This document shows, piece by piece, positions 25,216 to 34,126 of a DNA stretch of 64,000 bases. Source of the DNA: Pseudomonas cuatrocienegasensis (GTDB lineage: Bacteria > Pseudomonadota > Gammaproteobacteria > Pseudomonadales > Pseudomonadaceae). Within the stretch, counting starts at the first letter, position 1. Every line of letters starts with the position of its first letter. A program made the position numbers and the translations under genes. The notes beneath the pieces are model-generated. The model was not told the DNA's origin, made no database searches, and saw only the letters and a program-made list of their open reading frames with translations. The stretch lies in contig NZ_FOFP01000012.1 in the NCBI RefSeq assembly GCF_900110925.1, positions 94,741 through 158,740 of the forward strand, given 5' to 3'.

Positions 25216-25939
25216 TCGGCTGATTCTGCTGCCCGGCTGGGGCCTGGGCACGGCGCCGTTGCAACCCCTGACCGAGGCCCTGCGCGGCCTTGATCCTCAC
25301 CTGCAGGTGCAAGTCGAGCCGCTGCCTGTAGTGAATTCCAACGACCCGGCCGACTGGTTGGACGCCCTGGACGCCAGTGTGCCGCAAGATGCCTGGCTTG
25401 GCGGCTGGTCCCTCGGCGGCATGCTCGCCACCGCGCTCGCCGCACGCCGTGGAGGGCGCTGTCGCGGGCTGCTGACCCTGGCCAGCAACGCCTGCTTTGT
25501 GGCCCGTGACGCGTGGCCGCAGGCGATGCCAGCGGACACCTTTGTGGGCTTTTACCAAGGCTGCGAGGCAAATGTCGACGCCACGCTCAAGCGTTTCGCC
25601 ATGCTCTGCGCCCAGGGCAGCTTAGACGCGCGCGGCCTGTCACGGCAGCTGCAGGCCCATCTGCTGCTAAGCGATGAGGCCTCAGCGCTGGCAGGTCTTC
25701 GGGTCCTGGCGGCTATCGACAATCGCGCGGCGCTGCGTGGCTTTGCCGGGCCGCAGCAGCATCTGCTCGCCGAACAGGACGCCCTGGTGCCCGCTGCGGT
25801 CAGTGATGCGCTGGTGGCGCTGCTGCCGACGGGGGAAGTGGATGTGCTGGAAGGCTGCGGCCATGCCTTGGTGCTGGAGCAGGCCGATACCCTGGCCGCG
25901 CTGATGCTCGATTTTATCCGCGAGGCCAGCGATGTCTGA
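25208..25939 (+). CDS. bioH: Pimeloyl-ACP methyl ester esterase
   Basis: This 243-residue alpha/beta hydrolase is identified by position between bioF and bioC. The catalytic set is Ser68 in GWSLGG, Asp191 (EQDALVP) and His219 (GCGHAL). BioH removes the methyl group from pimeloyl-ACP methyl ester and ends fatty-acid-like elongation for biotin. The N-terminus (LILLPGWGLGTAPLQPL) matches the short pseudomonad form. It overlaps both neighbours (bioF by eight bases, bioC by eight). Confidence 0.92.
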   Translation: MADRLILLPGWGLGTAPLQPLTEALRGLDPHLQVQVEPLPVVNSNDPADWLDALDASVPQDAWLGGWSLGGMLATALAARRGGRCRGLLTLASNACFVARDAWPQAMPADTFVGFYQGCEANVDATLKRFAMLCAQGSLDARGLSRQLQAHLLLSDEASALAGLRVLAAIDNRAALRGFAGPQQHLLAEQDALVPAAVSDALVALLPTGEVDVLEGCGHALVLEQADTLAALMLDFIREASDV

Positions 25940-26804
25940 GCTGAGTAGGGTGCGCCGTGCGCACCAGTTACCTGAGTCCCACGGTGCGCACGGCGCACCC
26001 TACGCCGACGCGCAGCAGTACACGGGCCTGCCGGACAAGCGTCAGGTGGCGGCATCGTTTTCCCGTGCCGCGCACAGCTATGACAGCGTGGCGGCCCTGC
26101 AGCGTAGGGTCGGCGAGCACTTGCTGGCGCAGCTGCCGGCCTCGATCAGCCCTGCGCGTTGGCTCGATCTGGGCTGCGGTACGGGCTATTTCAGCCGTGC
26201 CCTGGGCGAGCGCTTCCTCGCCAGTCAGGGCGTGGCCCTGGATATCGCCGAAGGCATGCTGCAGCACGCCCGGCCACTGGGCGGCGCGCAGCAGTTTATC
26301 GCCGGTGATGCCGAGCGCTTGCCGCTGCGCGATGCGTCCTGCGACCTGCTGTTCTCCAGCCTGGCACTGCAGTGGTGTGCGGACTTTTCTGCGGTGCTCA
26401 GCGAAGCCAGGCGCGTGCTGCGCCCAGGTGGCGTGCTGGCCTTTAGCAGCCTGTGCGTGGGCACCCTGCAGGAGCTGCGTGACAGCTGGCAGGCGGTGGA
26501 TGGCTTTGTTCATGTCAATCGCTTCCGCCGTTTCGAGGATTATCAGCGTCTGTGCGCCGACAGCGGCCTGACGCGTTTGAGCCTGCAGACCACTGCGCAG
26601 GTTCTGCACTACCCGGATCTGCGCAGCCTGACCCATGAGCTCAAAGCCCTGGGCGCGCACAACCTCAACCCCGGTCGCCCCGGCGGCCTGACCGGTCGGG
26701 CGCGCATGCTGGCGCTGCTCACGGCCTATGAACAGTTCCGTCAGCCGCAAGGCTTGCCTGCGACCTACCAGGTGGTCTACGGCGTACTGCGTAAAGAGGA
26801 TTGA
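25932..26804 (+). CDS. bioC: Malonyl-ACP O-methyltransferase with repeat-derived N-terminus
   Basis: This 290-residue SAM-dependent methyltransferase primes pimelate synthesis by methylating malonyl-ACP. Motif I LDLGCGTGYF is at residues 78-87, and LPLRDASCDLLFSSLALQW follows. Residues 5-24 are encoded by a complete GTAGGGTGCGCC palindromic repeat pair (25945-26003), which is open in this frame. The conserved fold begins near residue 33 (LPDKRQVAASFSRAA), so the insertion lengthens only the extreme N-terminus and the enzyme is probably still active. It overlaps bioH by eight bases. Confidence 0.93.
   Translation: MSELSRVRRAHQLPESHGAHGAPYADAQQYTGLPDKRQVAASFSRAAHSYDSVAALQRRVGEHLLAQLPASISPARWLDLGCGTGYFSRALGERFLASQGVALDIAEGMLQHARPLGGAQQFIAGDAERLPLRDASCDLLFSSLALQWCADFSAVLSEARRVLRPGGVLAFSSLCVGTLQELRDSWQAVDGFVHVNRFRRFEDYQRLCADSGLTRLSLQTTAQVLHYPDLRSLTHELKALGAHNLNPGRPGGLTGRARMLALLTAYEQFRQPQGLPATYQVVYGVLRKED
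25945..26003. repeat. GTAGGGTGCGCC repeat pair inside bioC
   Basis: This 59-bp copy has two inverted arms (GTAGGGTGCGCCGTGCGCACC and its complement) around a short spacer. It lies entirely inside the bioC reading frame, with no stop codon, and starts six bases after the bioH stop codon. Related intergenic copies are 59-90 bp. Confidence 0.9.
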
Positions 26805-26805
26805 A

Positions 26806-27489
26806 ATGAGCGCGGCTTTTTTCGTTACCGGCACTGATACCGAGATCGGCAAGACCACCATCGCTGCCGGCCTGCTGCACGCCGCCCGGCAGCGCGGGCT
26901 GTCGACCGCCGCTGCCAAACCGGTGGCCTCCGGGTGCGTGATGAGTGCCGACGGCCTGCGCAACGATGACGCCCTGGCCCTGCTCGGCGAATGCACCCTG
27001 ACGCTGCGCTACGAGGAGGTCAACCCGTTGGCATTCGCGCCGGCCATCGCCCCCCATCTGGCCGCCCGTGAGGCCGGTGTGGTGCTGGATGTAGCGGCGC
27101 TGCAGGGCCCGGTGCAGCGGGTGCTCGACAAGGACGCCGACTTCACCCTGGTCGAAGGCGCAGGTGGCTGGCGGGTGCCACTGGCTGGCACGGCCACGCT
27201 GTCCGACCTGGTGATCAGCCTGCAACTGCCGGTGATTCTGGTAGTGGGAGTACGCCTGGGCTGCATCAATCAGGCACTGTTGACCGCCGAGGCGATCGCC
27301 CGCGACGGTTTGCTGTTGGCCGGCTGGGTGGGCAATGTGGTCGACCCGCACACCGCGCGCCTGGAGGAGAACCTGGCGACTCTCGCCGAGCGCCTGCCCG
27401 CGCCCTGCCTGGGGCGAGTGCCGCGGCTGGCCGCTGCAACCCCGGAACTGGTCGCCGGTTATCTCGACTTGAGTGCCTTAGTGATATAA
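26806..27489 (+). CDS. bioD: Dethiobiotin synthetase
   Basis: This 227-residue ATP-dependent carboxylase forms the ureido ring of dethiobiotin from diaminopelargonic acid and CO2. The P-loop GTDTEIGKTT spans residues 9-18, with Lys16, and VEGAGGWRVPL is the second conserved loop. ATG 26806 follows the bioC stop at once and has AAAGAGGAT ahead of it. It ends the biotin operon. No bioA is present here, so that step must be encoded elsewhere, as in other pseudomonads. Confidence 0.96.
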   Translation: MSAAFFVTGTDTEIGKTTIAAGLLHAARQRGLSTAAAKPVASGCVMSADGLRNDDALALLGECTLTLRYEEVNPLAFAPAIAPHLAAREAGVVLDVAALQGPVQRVLDKDADFTLVEGAGGWRVPLAGTATLSDLVISLQLPVILVVGVRLGCINQALLTAEAIARDGLLLAGWVGNVVDPHTARLEENLATLAERLPAPCLGRVPRLAAATPELVAGYLDLSALVI

Positions 27490-27582
27490 GCAGGCGCTTA
27501 GCCATAGCCTTTTGCTTGTACGTTTTTTGAGCAAAATCTGCTTCAATGGTTGTACATACGTTTCCCTTCACGGGAGTGAGTC

Positions 27583-27882
27583 ATGGATAGCATCGGTAGT
27601 GCCTTCAATTCAGGCATCAGCACCATTCAGTCCGGCCAGCGTCGCGTTGACCAGGCCGCCCTTTCGATTGCCGGCGCGCCTGCCAATACACCGCCTTCGC
27701 CGGTACAGACCCCGCCTCAACAGCAGGTCAATGCCAGCACCGCCAATGACCCGACCACGCGCCCCGATCTGGCAGAAAGCCTGGTCGAACTGCGTATCGG
27801 GCAGAATCAGGCCGAAGCAGGCGCCCGTGTAGTGAAGACGGCCGACGATCTGCTCGGCACGATGATCGACACCACGGCCTAA
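27583..27882 (+). CDS. Small protein with flagellar rod/hook-type terminal helices
   Basis: This 99-residue protein is conserved-looking but not named. Its N-terminus (FNSGISTIQSGQRRVDQAAL) resembles the N-terminal helix of flagellar rod and hook proteins, and its C-terminus (LAESLVELRIGQNQAEAGAR followed by VVKTADDLLGTMID) closely resembles the FlgE/FlgG C-terminal helix. A Pro/Gln-rich linker of about 30 residues joins them, with no central domain. It starts with ATG after a CACGGGAGTGAGTC ribosome-binding region. It may be a minimal axial-type protein or a chaperone-like mimic. The neighbour is an HEXXH protein. Confidence 0.8.
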   Translation: MDSIGSAFNSGISTIQSGQRRVDQAALSIAGAPANTPPSPVQTPPQQQVNASTANDPTTRPDLAESLVELRIGQNQAEAGARVVKTADDLLGTMIDTTA

Positions 27883-27912
27883 GTCGCTCGCGACTGTTCA
27901 GGAGCGCGCCTG

Positions 27913-28632
27913 ATGCAGATTGGCGCCAGTCTTGCCCTTTCCCCGTATCCCCTGCGGGCAGCGCCTGCGTCTGCCTCGCCGGTGTCTTCGGCTGAGCAAC
28001 CGCTCGCTGCCCAAGAGGCGGTTACCACGCCTGTGACCGAACAGGCCGCGCAAAGTGAGTCCCCCGGCGCGGATGATGATCCGGCGCAGCGCCAGGGCCA
28101 GGCGCTTGCCGAAAAAAACGACAGCAGCCAACAACGCGTTGAGCAACTGGAGATCGCTGCATTGTCGCGCACCGATCAGGAGGTGCGCGCCCACGAGCAG
28201 GCTCACGCGGCAGTCGGTGGCGCCTATGCCGGTTCGCCGAGCTACACCTACACCCGCGGTCCCGATGGCAAGCGTTACGCGGTGTCTGGCGAAGTCAGCA
28301 TCGACACCGGCAGCGTGCCGGGCGACCCCGAAGCGACGCTGCGCAAGATGCAGGTGGTGATCCGCGCGGCCCTCGCCCCGGCTGAGCCGTCGGGCCAGGA
28401 TCGCCAAGTGGCCGCCCAGGCGCAGATCAAGCTGGCGGAGGCGAGGGTTGATATGGCCGCGCAGCAGCGCGAGGCAGATGCCACCGAGCCAGATAGTGAC
28501 GAAGCGGATGCGGATGCAGAGGACGAGTCAGTCACTGACGGCCCGTCTGCCACCGCCCAGGCTGGCCTGGCCACTTATCAACAAATCGGCAGCCCGCCAT
28601 CCACTGCCGCCCAGCTAAACCTGATCGCCTGA
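27913..28632 (+). CDS. Putative zinc metalloprotease (SprA-related)
   Basis: This 239-residue protein has a low-complexity, Ala/Gln/Glu-rich first third and a conserved core around RTDQEVRAHEQAHAAVGGAY, in which His94-Glu95-X-X-His98 forms an HEXXH zinc motif. The following YTYTRGPDGKRYAVSGEVSI segment and PGDPEATLRKM are typical of the SprA-related putative metalloprotease family. The C-terminus is acidic and repetitive. No signal peptide is clear. GGAG lies eight bases before the ATG. It is 30 bases from the flagellar-like small gene and probably in the same transcript. Confidence 0.82.
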   Translation: MQIGASLALSPYPLRAAPASASPVSSAEQPLAAQEAVTTPVTEQAAQSESPGADDDPAQRQGQALAEKNDSSQQRVEQLEIAALSRTDQEVRAHEQAHAAVGGAYAGSPSYTYTRGPDGKRYAVSGEVSIDTGSVPGDPEATLRKMQVVIRAALAPAEPSGQDRQVAAQAQIKLAEARVDMAAQQREADATEPDSDEADADAEDESVTDGPSATAQAGLATYQQIGSPPSTAAQLNLIA

Positions 28633-28792
28633 GCTGAACCCTGCATCCTGACGGGCCATGGGCCTTCTGGCTCAGCGTAAGACCCTTATCTTGCCTATCA
28701 GCGTCCGGCCCTCTGCGGCTCGCGACTATATGACTACCGCCTCCCGTAATCCTTTGTCGCACATGGTCGTCGGGGCTGATGAGTTTGGGCGC

Positions 28793-28836
28793 TTGACAAT
28801 GCAGGGGCGTAAACGTATGTTTCAAACGCCTGTTTG
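28793..28836 (+). promoter_or_regulatory. Sigma-70 promoter with PsrA-type operator
   Basis: TTGACA (28793-28798), a 17-base spacer, and TATGTT (28816-28821) form a good promoter. Directly after it CAAACGCCTGTTTG (28823-28836) matches the PsrA operator pattern (G/C)AAAC-N2-4-GTTT(G/C) and would cover the transcription start. PsrA represses fatty-acid-degradation genes until long-chain fatty acids bind. The rest of the 306-base gap (28633-28938) shows nothing else that I can name. Confidence 0.7.
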
Positions 28837-28938
28837 ATTGCTCGATTGCTACGCTTGTAGACACTGCAGTCGAGTAGCTGCAAACGACCGATATTTCGGT
28901 CCACCCCATATAAGAGTCCACCGCAGAGGTTAACCGCT

Positions 28939-30744
28939 ATGCCTGATTACAAGGCCCCCTTGCGTGATATTCGCTTCGTTCGTGACGAGTTGCTCGGCTA
29001 CGAAGCGCACTATCAGAGCCTGCCTGGCTGCCAAGACGCCACCCCCGACATGGTCGACGCCATCCTCGAGGAAGGCGCCAAGTTCTGTGAGCAGGTGCTC
29101 TCTCCGCTGAACCGTGTGGGTGACACCGAAGGCTGCACCTGGACCGCCGAAGGCGTGAAAACCCCGACCGGTTTCAAGGAAGCCTACCAACAGTTCGTCG
29201 AAGGCGGCTGGCCGAGCCTGGCCCATGACGTTGAGCACGGCGGTCAGGGCCTGCCTGAGTCGCTGGGCCTGGCGGTCAGCGAAATGGTCGGCACCGCCAA
29301 CTGGTCCTGGGGCATGTACCCCGGCCTGTCGCACGGCTGCATGAACACCATCGCCGAGCACGGCACCGACGAGCACAAGCACACCTACCTGAGCAAACTG
29401 GTATCGGGTCAGTGGACCGGCACCATGTGCCTGACCGAGCCGCATTGCGGCACCGACCTGGGCATGCTGCGCACCAAGGCCGACCCCCAGGCCGACGGCA
29501 GCTACAAGCTCAATGGCACCAAGATCTTCATTTCCTCCGGTGACCACGACATGGCCGAGAACATCGTCCATATCGTCCTGGCGCGTCTGCCCGATGCACC
29601 GGCCGGCACCAAGGGGATTTCCCTGTTTATCGTGCCGAAGTTCCTGCCCAACGCCGACGGCGAAGTGGGCGCGCGCAACACCGTGACCTGCGGCTCCATC
29701 GAGCACAAGATGGGTATCCATGGTAACGCCACCTGCGTGATGAACTTCGACGGCGCCACCGGCTTTTTGATCGGCCCGCCGAACAAAGGCCTGAACTGCA
29801 TGTTCACCTTTATGAACACTGCACGTCTGGGTACTGCTCTGCAGGGCCTGGCCCACGCTGAGCTGGGCTTCCAGGGCGGCCTGAAATACGCCCGTGAGCG
29901 TCTGCAGATGCGTTCGCTGACTGGCCCGAAAGCACCGGACAAGCCGGCTGACCCGATCATCGTCCACCCGGACGTGCGTCGCATGCTGTTGACCATGAAG
30001 GCCTTTGCCGAAGGCAACCGCGCGATGGTGTACTTCACCGCCAAGCAGGTCGACATCGTCAAATACAGCCAGGACGAAGCCGAGAAGCAAGCCGCCGATG
30101 CGCTGCTGGCCTTCCTCACGCCGATCGCCAAAGCCTTTATGACCGAAGTGGGTTTCGAAGCCGCTTCCCATGGCATGCAGATCTACGGTGGCCACGGCTT
30201 TATCTCCGAGTGGGGCATGGAGCAGAACCTGCGCGACTGCCGCATCTCCATGATGTACGAAGGCACCACCGGCATTCAGGCCCTCGACCTGCTCGGCCGT
30301 AAAGTGCTGATGACCCAGGGCGAAGCGCTCAAGGGCTTCACCAAGATCGTGCACAAGTTCTGCCAGACCAACGAAGGCAACGCCGACGTCGCCGAGTTCG
30401 TCGCGCCACTGGCCAAGCTGAACAAGGAGTGGGGCGAGCTGACCATGAAGATCGGCATGGCGGCCATGAAGGACCGTGAGGAAGTCGGCGCGGCATCGGT
30501 CGACTACCTGATGTACTCCGGCTACGCCTGCCTGGCCTACTTCTGGGCCGACATGGCCCGCCTGGCTGCCGAGAAGCTGGCTGCCGGTACTGACGACGCG
30601 GCGTTCTACACCGCCAAGCTGCAGACCGCGCGCTTCTACTTCGGGCGCATCCTGCCGCGTACCCGCATGCATGTTGAAGCCATCCTCTCGGGTGCCAACA
30701 ACCTGATGGATATGCAGGAAGAGAACTTCGCGCTGGGTTACTAA
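28939..30744 (+). CDS. Acyl-CoA dehydrogenase, FadE1-like
   Basis: This 601-residue FAD enzyme catalyses the first step of fatty-acid beta-oxidation. It is of the larger bacterial type with a short N-terminal domain (MPDYKAPLRDIRF), a core, and a C-terminal extension. The FAD/substrate loop is MCLTEPHCGTDLGMLRTKA, and the likely catalytic base is Glu441 in YEGTTGIQALDLLGRK. The place next to the biotin operon matches FadE1 of P. aeruginosa, reported to prefer long chains; substrate range here is inferred. It has its own promoter with a PsrA-type operator and a strong terminator. Confidence 0.93.
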   Translation: MPDYKAPLRDIRFVRDELLGYEAHYQSLPGCQDATPDMVDAILEEGAKFCEQVLSPLNRVGDTEGCTWTAEGVKTPTGFKEAYQQFVEGGWPSLAHDVEHGGQGLPESLGLAVSEMVGTANWSWGMYPGLSHGCMNTIAEHGTDEHKHTYLSKLVSGQWTGTMCLTEPHCGTDLGMLRTKADPQADGSYKLNGTKIFISSGDHDMAENIVHIVLARLPDAPAGTKGISLFIVPKFLPNADGEVGARNTVTCGSIEHKMGIHGNATCVMNFDGATGFLIGPPNKGLNCMFTFMNTARLGTALQGLAHAELGFQGGLKYARERLQMRSLTGPKAPDKPADPIIVHPDVRRMLLTMKAFAEGNRAMVYFTAKQVDIVKYSQDEAEKQAADALLAFLTPIAKAFMTEVGFEAASHGMQIYGGHGFISEWGMEQNLRDCRISMMYEGTTGIQALDLLGRKVLMTQGEALKGFTKIVHKFCQTNEGNADVAEFVAPLAKLNKEWGELTMKIGMAAMKDREEVGAASVDYLMYSGYACLAYFWADMARLAAEKLAAGTDDAAFYTAKLQTARFYFGRILPRTRMHVEAILSGANNLMDMQEENFALGY

Positions 30745-30763
30745 CAGCCGCTGCTGTACCAAG

Positions 30764-30790
30764 AACCGCTGCCTCGGCAGCGGTTTTTTT
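30764..30790 (+). terminator. Terminator after first acyl-CoA dehydrogenase
   Basis: AACCGCTGCC (30764-30773) pairs with GGCAGCGGTT (30776-30785), followed by TTTTT. It is a strong intrinsic terminator. Confidence 0.93.
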
Positions 30791-30893
30791 ATGCGCCGGC
30801 GAACGGTCGCTGAAAGTGCGCGCTTGGTCGATGCCAAGGCGCTGCGAAGCAGGCAGAATGCCAGCCTGAATGCCGTGCCCTATTCGGAGCCCT

Positions 30894-32171
30894 ATGTCGC
30901 GCCTTGCCGCTGTGCGCCTGAGCCACTTCCTGCCGTCCGTGTTGCTGCTCGGCGGTGCGCTGCTGGCTGGCAGCCTGGTACAGCTCAACGACTTCTTCAC
31001 GGCACTGTTCAATGTCCTGCCCACGCTGTTGCTGTTGCTCGGCGGCACCTTCTGCCTGGTCTATGGCCGTCAGCGCGAGCTGTTCCTGTTGCTGGTGCTC
31101 TACGGCGCTTACTACGTGCTCGACACCCAGCTCGACCACTACCGGGCGCAGGGCCAGGTTCGTGCGGATGCGGCGCTGGTGTTCCACCTCAGTAGCCTGC
31201 TGTTGCCGCTGCTGTATGGGTTGTATGCGCTGTGGCAGGAGCGCACCCATCTGGTTCAGGACCTGGTCGCTCGCGCCGCCGTATTGCTGGCAGTGGCGGC
31301 CCTCAGTGTGGCGCTGGCCGAGCGCTACCCAGAGGCGCTGACCCAGTGGCTGGTCACGATTCGCTGGCCCAGCCTGCACGGCCAGTGGATGAGCCTGGTG
31401 CAACTGGCCTATCCGTTGTTCGCCCTTGCGCTGCTGGGCATGCTGGTGCAGTACCTGCGCACGCCACGGCCGCTGCATGCAGCGCAGATTCTCGGGCTGT
31501 GTGGCGTGCTGTGGATGCTGCCGAAAATCTTTCTGCTGCCCTTCGCCCTGCATGTGGTCAGCAGCCTGGTGATGCTGATGCTGGTGGCCGCTGTGGCCCA
31601 TGAGGCCTACCAAATGGCCTTTCGCGACGAGCTCACCGGGCTGCCGGGGCGCCGCGCGCTGAATGAGCGCCTGCAACGCCTGGGGCGCAGCTACGTGATC
31701 GCCATGGCCGACGTGGACCACTTCAAGAAATTCAACGACACCCATGGTCACGATGTCGGCGACCAGGTGCTGCGTGTGGTCGCCGCACAACTGCGCAAGG
31801 TCGGCGGCGGTGGACGCGCCTACCGCTACGGCGGCGAGGAATTCACTCTGGTATTCCCCGGTCGCACCCTGGAGCAGTGCCTGCCTTATCTGGAGCAGGT
31901 GCGCCAGGCGATTCAGGACTATCCATTGCAGTTGCGCGACAAGCACAGCCGCCCCCAGGACGACCTGCAGGGCCGGCAGAAGCGCGCCGGCAGTGGCGCC
32001 AGCCAGGTGTCGGTGACCATCAGCATCGGCGTCGCCGAGCGTGGTGAGGCGCGCCAGCCCGAGGCGGTGATCAAGGCCGCCGACAAGGCCCTCTACAGCG
32101 CCAAGAGTGCCGGGCGCAATTGCGTGCGCAGCCAGGGCCAGGGGCGTGGGGCCGTGCGCATACGGCACTGA
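30894..32171 (+). CDS. Membrane-bound diguanylate cyclase
   Basis: This 425-residue protein has six or seven hydrophobic segments in the first 240 residues and a C-terminal GGDEF domain. The signature is intact as GGEEF at residues 313-317, preceded by ADVDHFKKFNDTHGHDVGDQ, so it should make c-di-GMP. No RxxD inhibitory site lies five residues before the signature. The ATG at 30894 has GGAG upstream. It sits alone between two acyl-CoA dehydrogenase genes and terminators separate it from the first, so a metabolic link is only suggested by location. Confidence 0.9.
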   Translation: MSRLAAVRLSHFLPSVLLLGGALLAGSLVQLNDFFTALFNVLPTLLLLLGGTFCLVYGRQRELFLLLVLYGAYYVLDTQLDHYRAQGQVRADAALVFHLSSLLLPLLYGLYALWQERTHLVQDLVARAAVLLAVAALSVALAERYPEALTQWLVTIRWPSLHGQWMSLVQLAYPLFALALLGMLVQYLRTPRPLHAAQILGLCGVLWMLPKIFLLPFALHVVSSLVMLMLVAAVAHEAYQMAFRDELTGLPGRRALNERLQRLGRSYVIAMADVDHFKKFNDTHGHDVGDQVLRVVAAQLRKVGGGGRAYRYGGEEFTLVFPGRTLEQCLPYLEQVRQAIQDYPLQLRDKHSRPQDDLQGRQKRAGSGASQVSVTISIGVAERGEARQPEAVIKAADKALYSAKSAGRNCVRSQGQGRGAVRIRH

Positions 32172-32288
32172 CCAAGCTGGTTTATGGCGCCGCATTCAGC
32201 GCACGCACAGTCGTTGTTCTGCCAGGCGCAGAGGTACAGGCTCGGGGTCTACCTTCGCGCCTTGCGCGCCTGATAACGGAGAACGATC

Positions 32289-34085
32289 ATGCCTGACTAC
32301 AAGGCCCCGCTGCGCGACACGCGTTTTTTGATCAGCGACGTATTCGACTTTCCCGGCAGCTATGCCGCCATCGGCGCCCATGATGCGACGCCGGACATGG
32401 TGGAGGCGATTCTCGAGGAGGGCGCCAAGTTCTGCGAGCAGGTGCTGGCACCGCTCAACCGCAGCGGTGATGAAGAGGGCTGCCAGTTCGACAACGGCGT
32501 GGTGACCACGCCTAAGGGTTTCAAGGAAGCCTTTGCCCAGTACGTCGAAGGCGGCTGGAATGGCCTCGCCGCCGACCCGACCTACGGCGGCCAAGGCCTG
32601 CCGCATTCGCTGGGCCTGCTGATCAGCGAAATGGTCGGCGCCAGCAACACCTCCTGGGGCATGTACCCCGGCCTGACCCACGGCGCCATGTCGGCGATCC
32701 ACGCCCACGGCAGCGAAGCGCAGAAACAGACCTATCTGACCGCGCTCACCGAAGGCCGCTGGACCGGCACCATGTGCCTGACCGAGCCGCAGTGCGGCAC
32801 CGACCTGGGCATCATCAAGACCCGCGCCGTGCCCCAGGCCGACGGCAGCTACGCGATCAGCGGCACGAAGATCTTTATCTCCGCCGGCGAGCACGACCTG
32901 AGCGAAAACATCGTCCATCTGGTGCTGGCCAAGCTGCCGGATGCGCCTGCGGGCACCAAAGGCATCTCGCTGTTTATCGTGCCCAAGTTCCTGCCCACGG
33001 CCACGGGCGAGGTGGGCGCGCGCAACAGCCTGAGCTGCGGCTCCATCGAACACAAAATGGGCATCAAGGCCTCAGCCACCTGCGTGATGAACTTTGACGA
33101 GGCCACCGGTTTTCTTATCGGTGAGCCGAACAAGGGCCTCAATTGCATGTTCACCATGATGAACCATGCACGCCTCGGCACCGGGATGCAGGGCCTGTGC
33201 CTGGGGGAGGTGAGCTACCAGGGCGCGTTGCGCTACGCCAACGACCGCCTGCAGATGCGCGCCCTGACCGGTGCCAAGGCGCCGGACAAAGTTGCCGACC
33301 CGATCATCGTGCACCCCGACGTGCGCCGTATGCTGCTGACCATGAAAGCGCTCAACGAGGGCAATCGCGCCCTGGCCTATTTCACTGCGCAACTGATCGA
33401 CCAGGCCCACGGTGCCGCTGAGGCCGAACAGCGCGCCGAGGCGGAAGGCCTGCTGGCGCTGCTGACGCCCATCTGCAAAGCCTTTATGACCGAGAGCGGG
33501 CTGGAGGTGACCAACCTGGGCATGCAGGTGTACGGCGGCCATGGCTATATCCGCGAGTGGGGCATGGAGCAGCTTGTTCGCGATTGCCGCATCGCCCTGA
33601 TTTACGAAGGTACCAACGGCATTCAGGCCCTCGACCTGCTCGGGCGCAAGGTGTTGGGTAGCCAGGGCAAGCTGCTGCGCGGCTTCACCAAAATCGTCCA
33701 TAAATTCTGCGAAGCCCAGGGCGCACATCCGCAGTTGGCTGCACAGGTGGCCGAGCTGGCGACGCTCAACCGCCAGTGGGGTGAGTTGACCCAGCGTATC
33801 GGCATGGCGGCGATGAACAATCCCGATGAAGTTGGTGCTGCGTCGGTCGACTACCTGATGTTCTCCGGCTACGTGATCCTGGCGTATTTCTGGCTGCGCA
33901 TGGCGGTGGTGGCGCAGGCGCAATTGGACGCTGGCAGCGGCGATGCGGCGTTTTACCAGGCCAAACTCGCGACCTGCGCGTTTTACTTCAAGCGCGTGCT
34001 GCCGCGCACCGCGGCGCACCTGGCGGCAGCCGATGCCGGTAGTGACTGCATGATGGCGTTGCCGGCCGCGCACTTCGGCGTTTGA
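32289..34085 (+). CDS. Acyl-CoA dehydrogenase, second paralogue
   Basis: This 598-residue paralogue of the dehydrogenase at 28939 shares most of its core, including MCLTEPQCGTDLGIIKTRA, and the catalytic Glu440 in YEGTNGIQALDLLGRK. It should oxidise acyl-CoA esters with a different chain-length range, perhaps passing electrons to ETF. GGAG lies 7-10 bases before the ATG. The closest differences from its paralogue are in the last 130 residues. It ends with a TTCG-loop terminator. Confidence 0.92.
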   Translation: MPDYKAPLRDTRFLISDVFDFPGSYAAIGAHDATPDMVEAILEEGAKFCEQVLAPLNRSGDEEGCQFDNGVVTTPKGFKEAFAQYVEGGWNGLAADPTYGGQGLPHSLGLLISEMVGASNTSWGMYPGLTHGAMSAIHAHGSEAQKQTYLTALTEGRWTGTMCLTEPQCGTDLGIIKTRAVPQADGSYAISGTKIFISAGEHDLSENIVHLVLAKLPDAPAGTKGISLFIVPKFLPTATGEVGARNSLSCGSIEHKMGIKASATCVMNFDEATGFLIGEPNKGLNCMFTMMNHARLGTGMQGLCLGEVSYQGALRYANDRLQMRALTGAKAPDKVADPIIVHPDVRRMLLTMKALNEGNRALAYFTAQLIDQAHGAAEAEQRAEAEGLLALLTPICKAFMTESGLEVTNLGMQVYGGHGYIREWGMEQLVRDCRIALIYEGTNGIQALDLLGRKVLGSQGKLLRGFTKIVHKFCEAQGAHPQLAAQVAELATLNRQWGELTQRIGMAAMNNPDEVGAASVDYLMFSGYVILAYFWLRMAVVAQAQLDAGSGDAAFYQAKLATCAFYFKRVLPRTAAHLAAADAGSDCMMALPAAHFGV

Positions 34086-34104
34086 CCGTTCGTCGGCTTT
34101 TAGG

Positions 34105-34126
34105 GGCCCGCTTCGGCGGGCCTTTT
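34105..34126 (+). terminator. Terminator after second acyl-CoA dehydrogenase
   Basis: GGCCCGC and GCGGGCC form a 7-bp stem closed by a TTCG tetraloop (34105-34122), followed by TTTT. Confidence 0.9.

Noticed and set aside
28930..30837. 635-codon minus-strand open frame over the first acyl-CoA dehydrogenase, and similar frames over the other two
   Set aside because: They repeat the same low-complexity His/Gly/Gln pattern opposite each dehydrogenase and lack start signals; they are antisense shadows.
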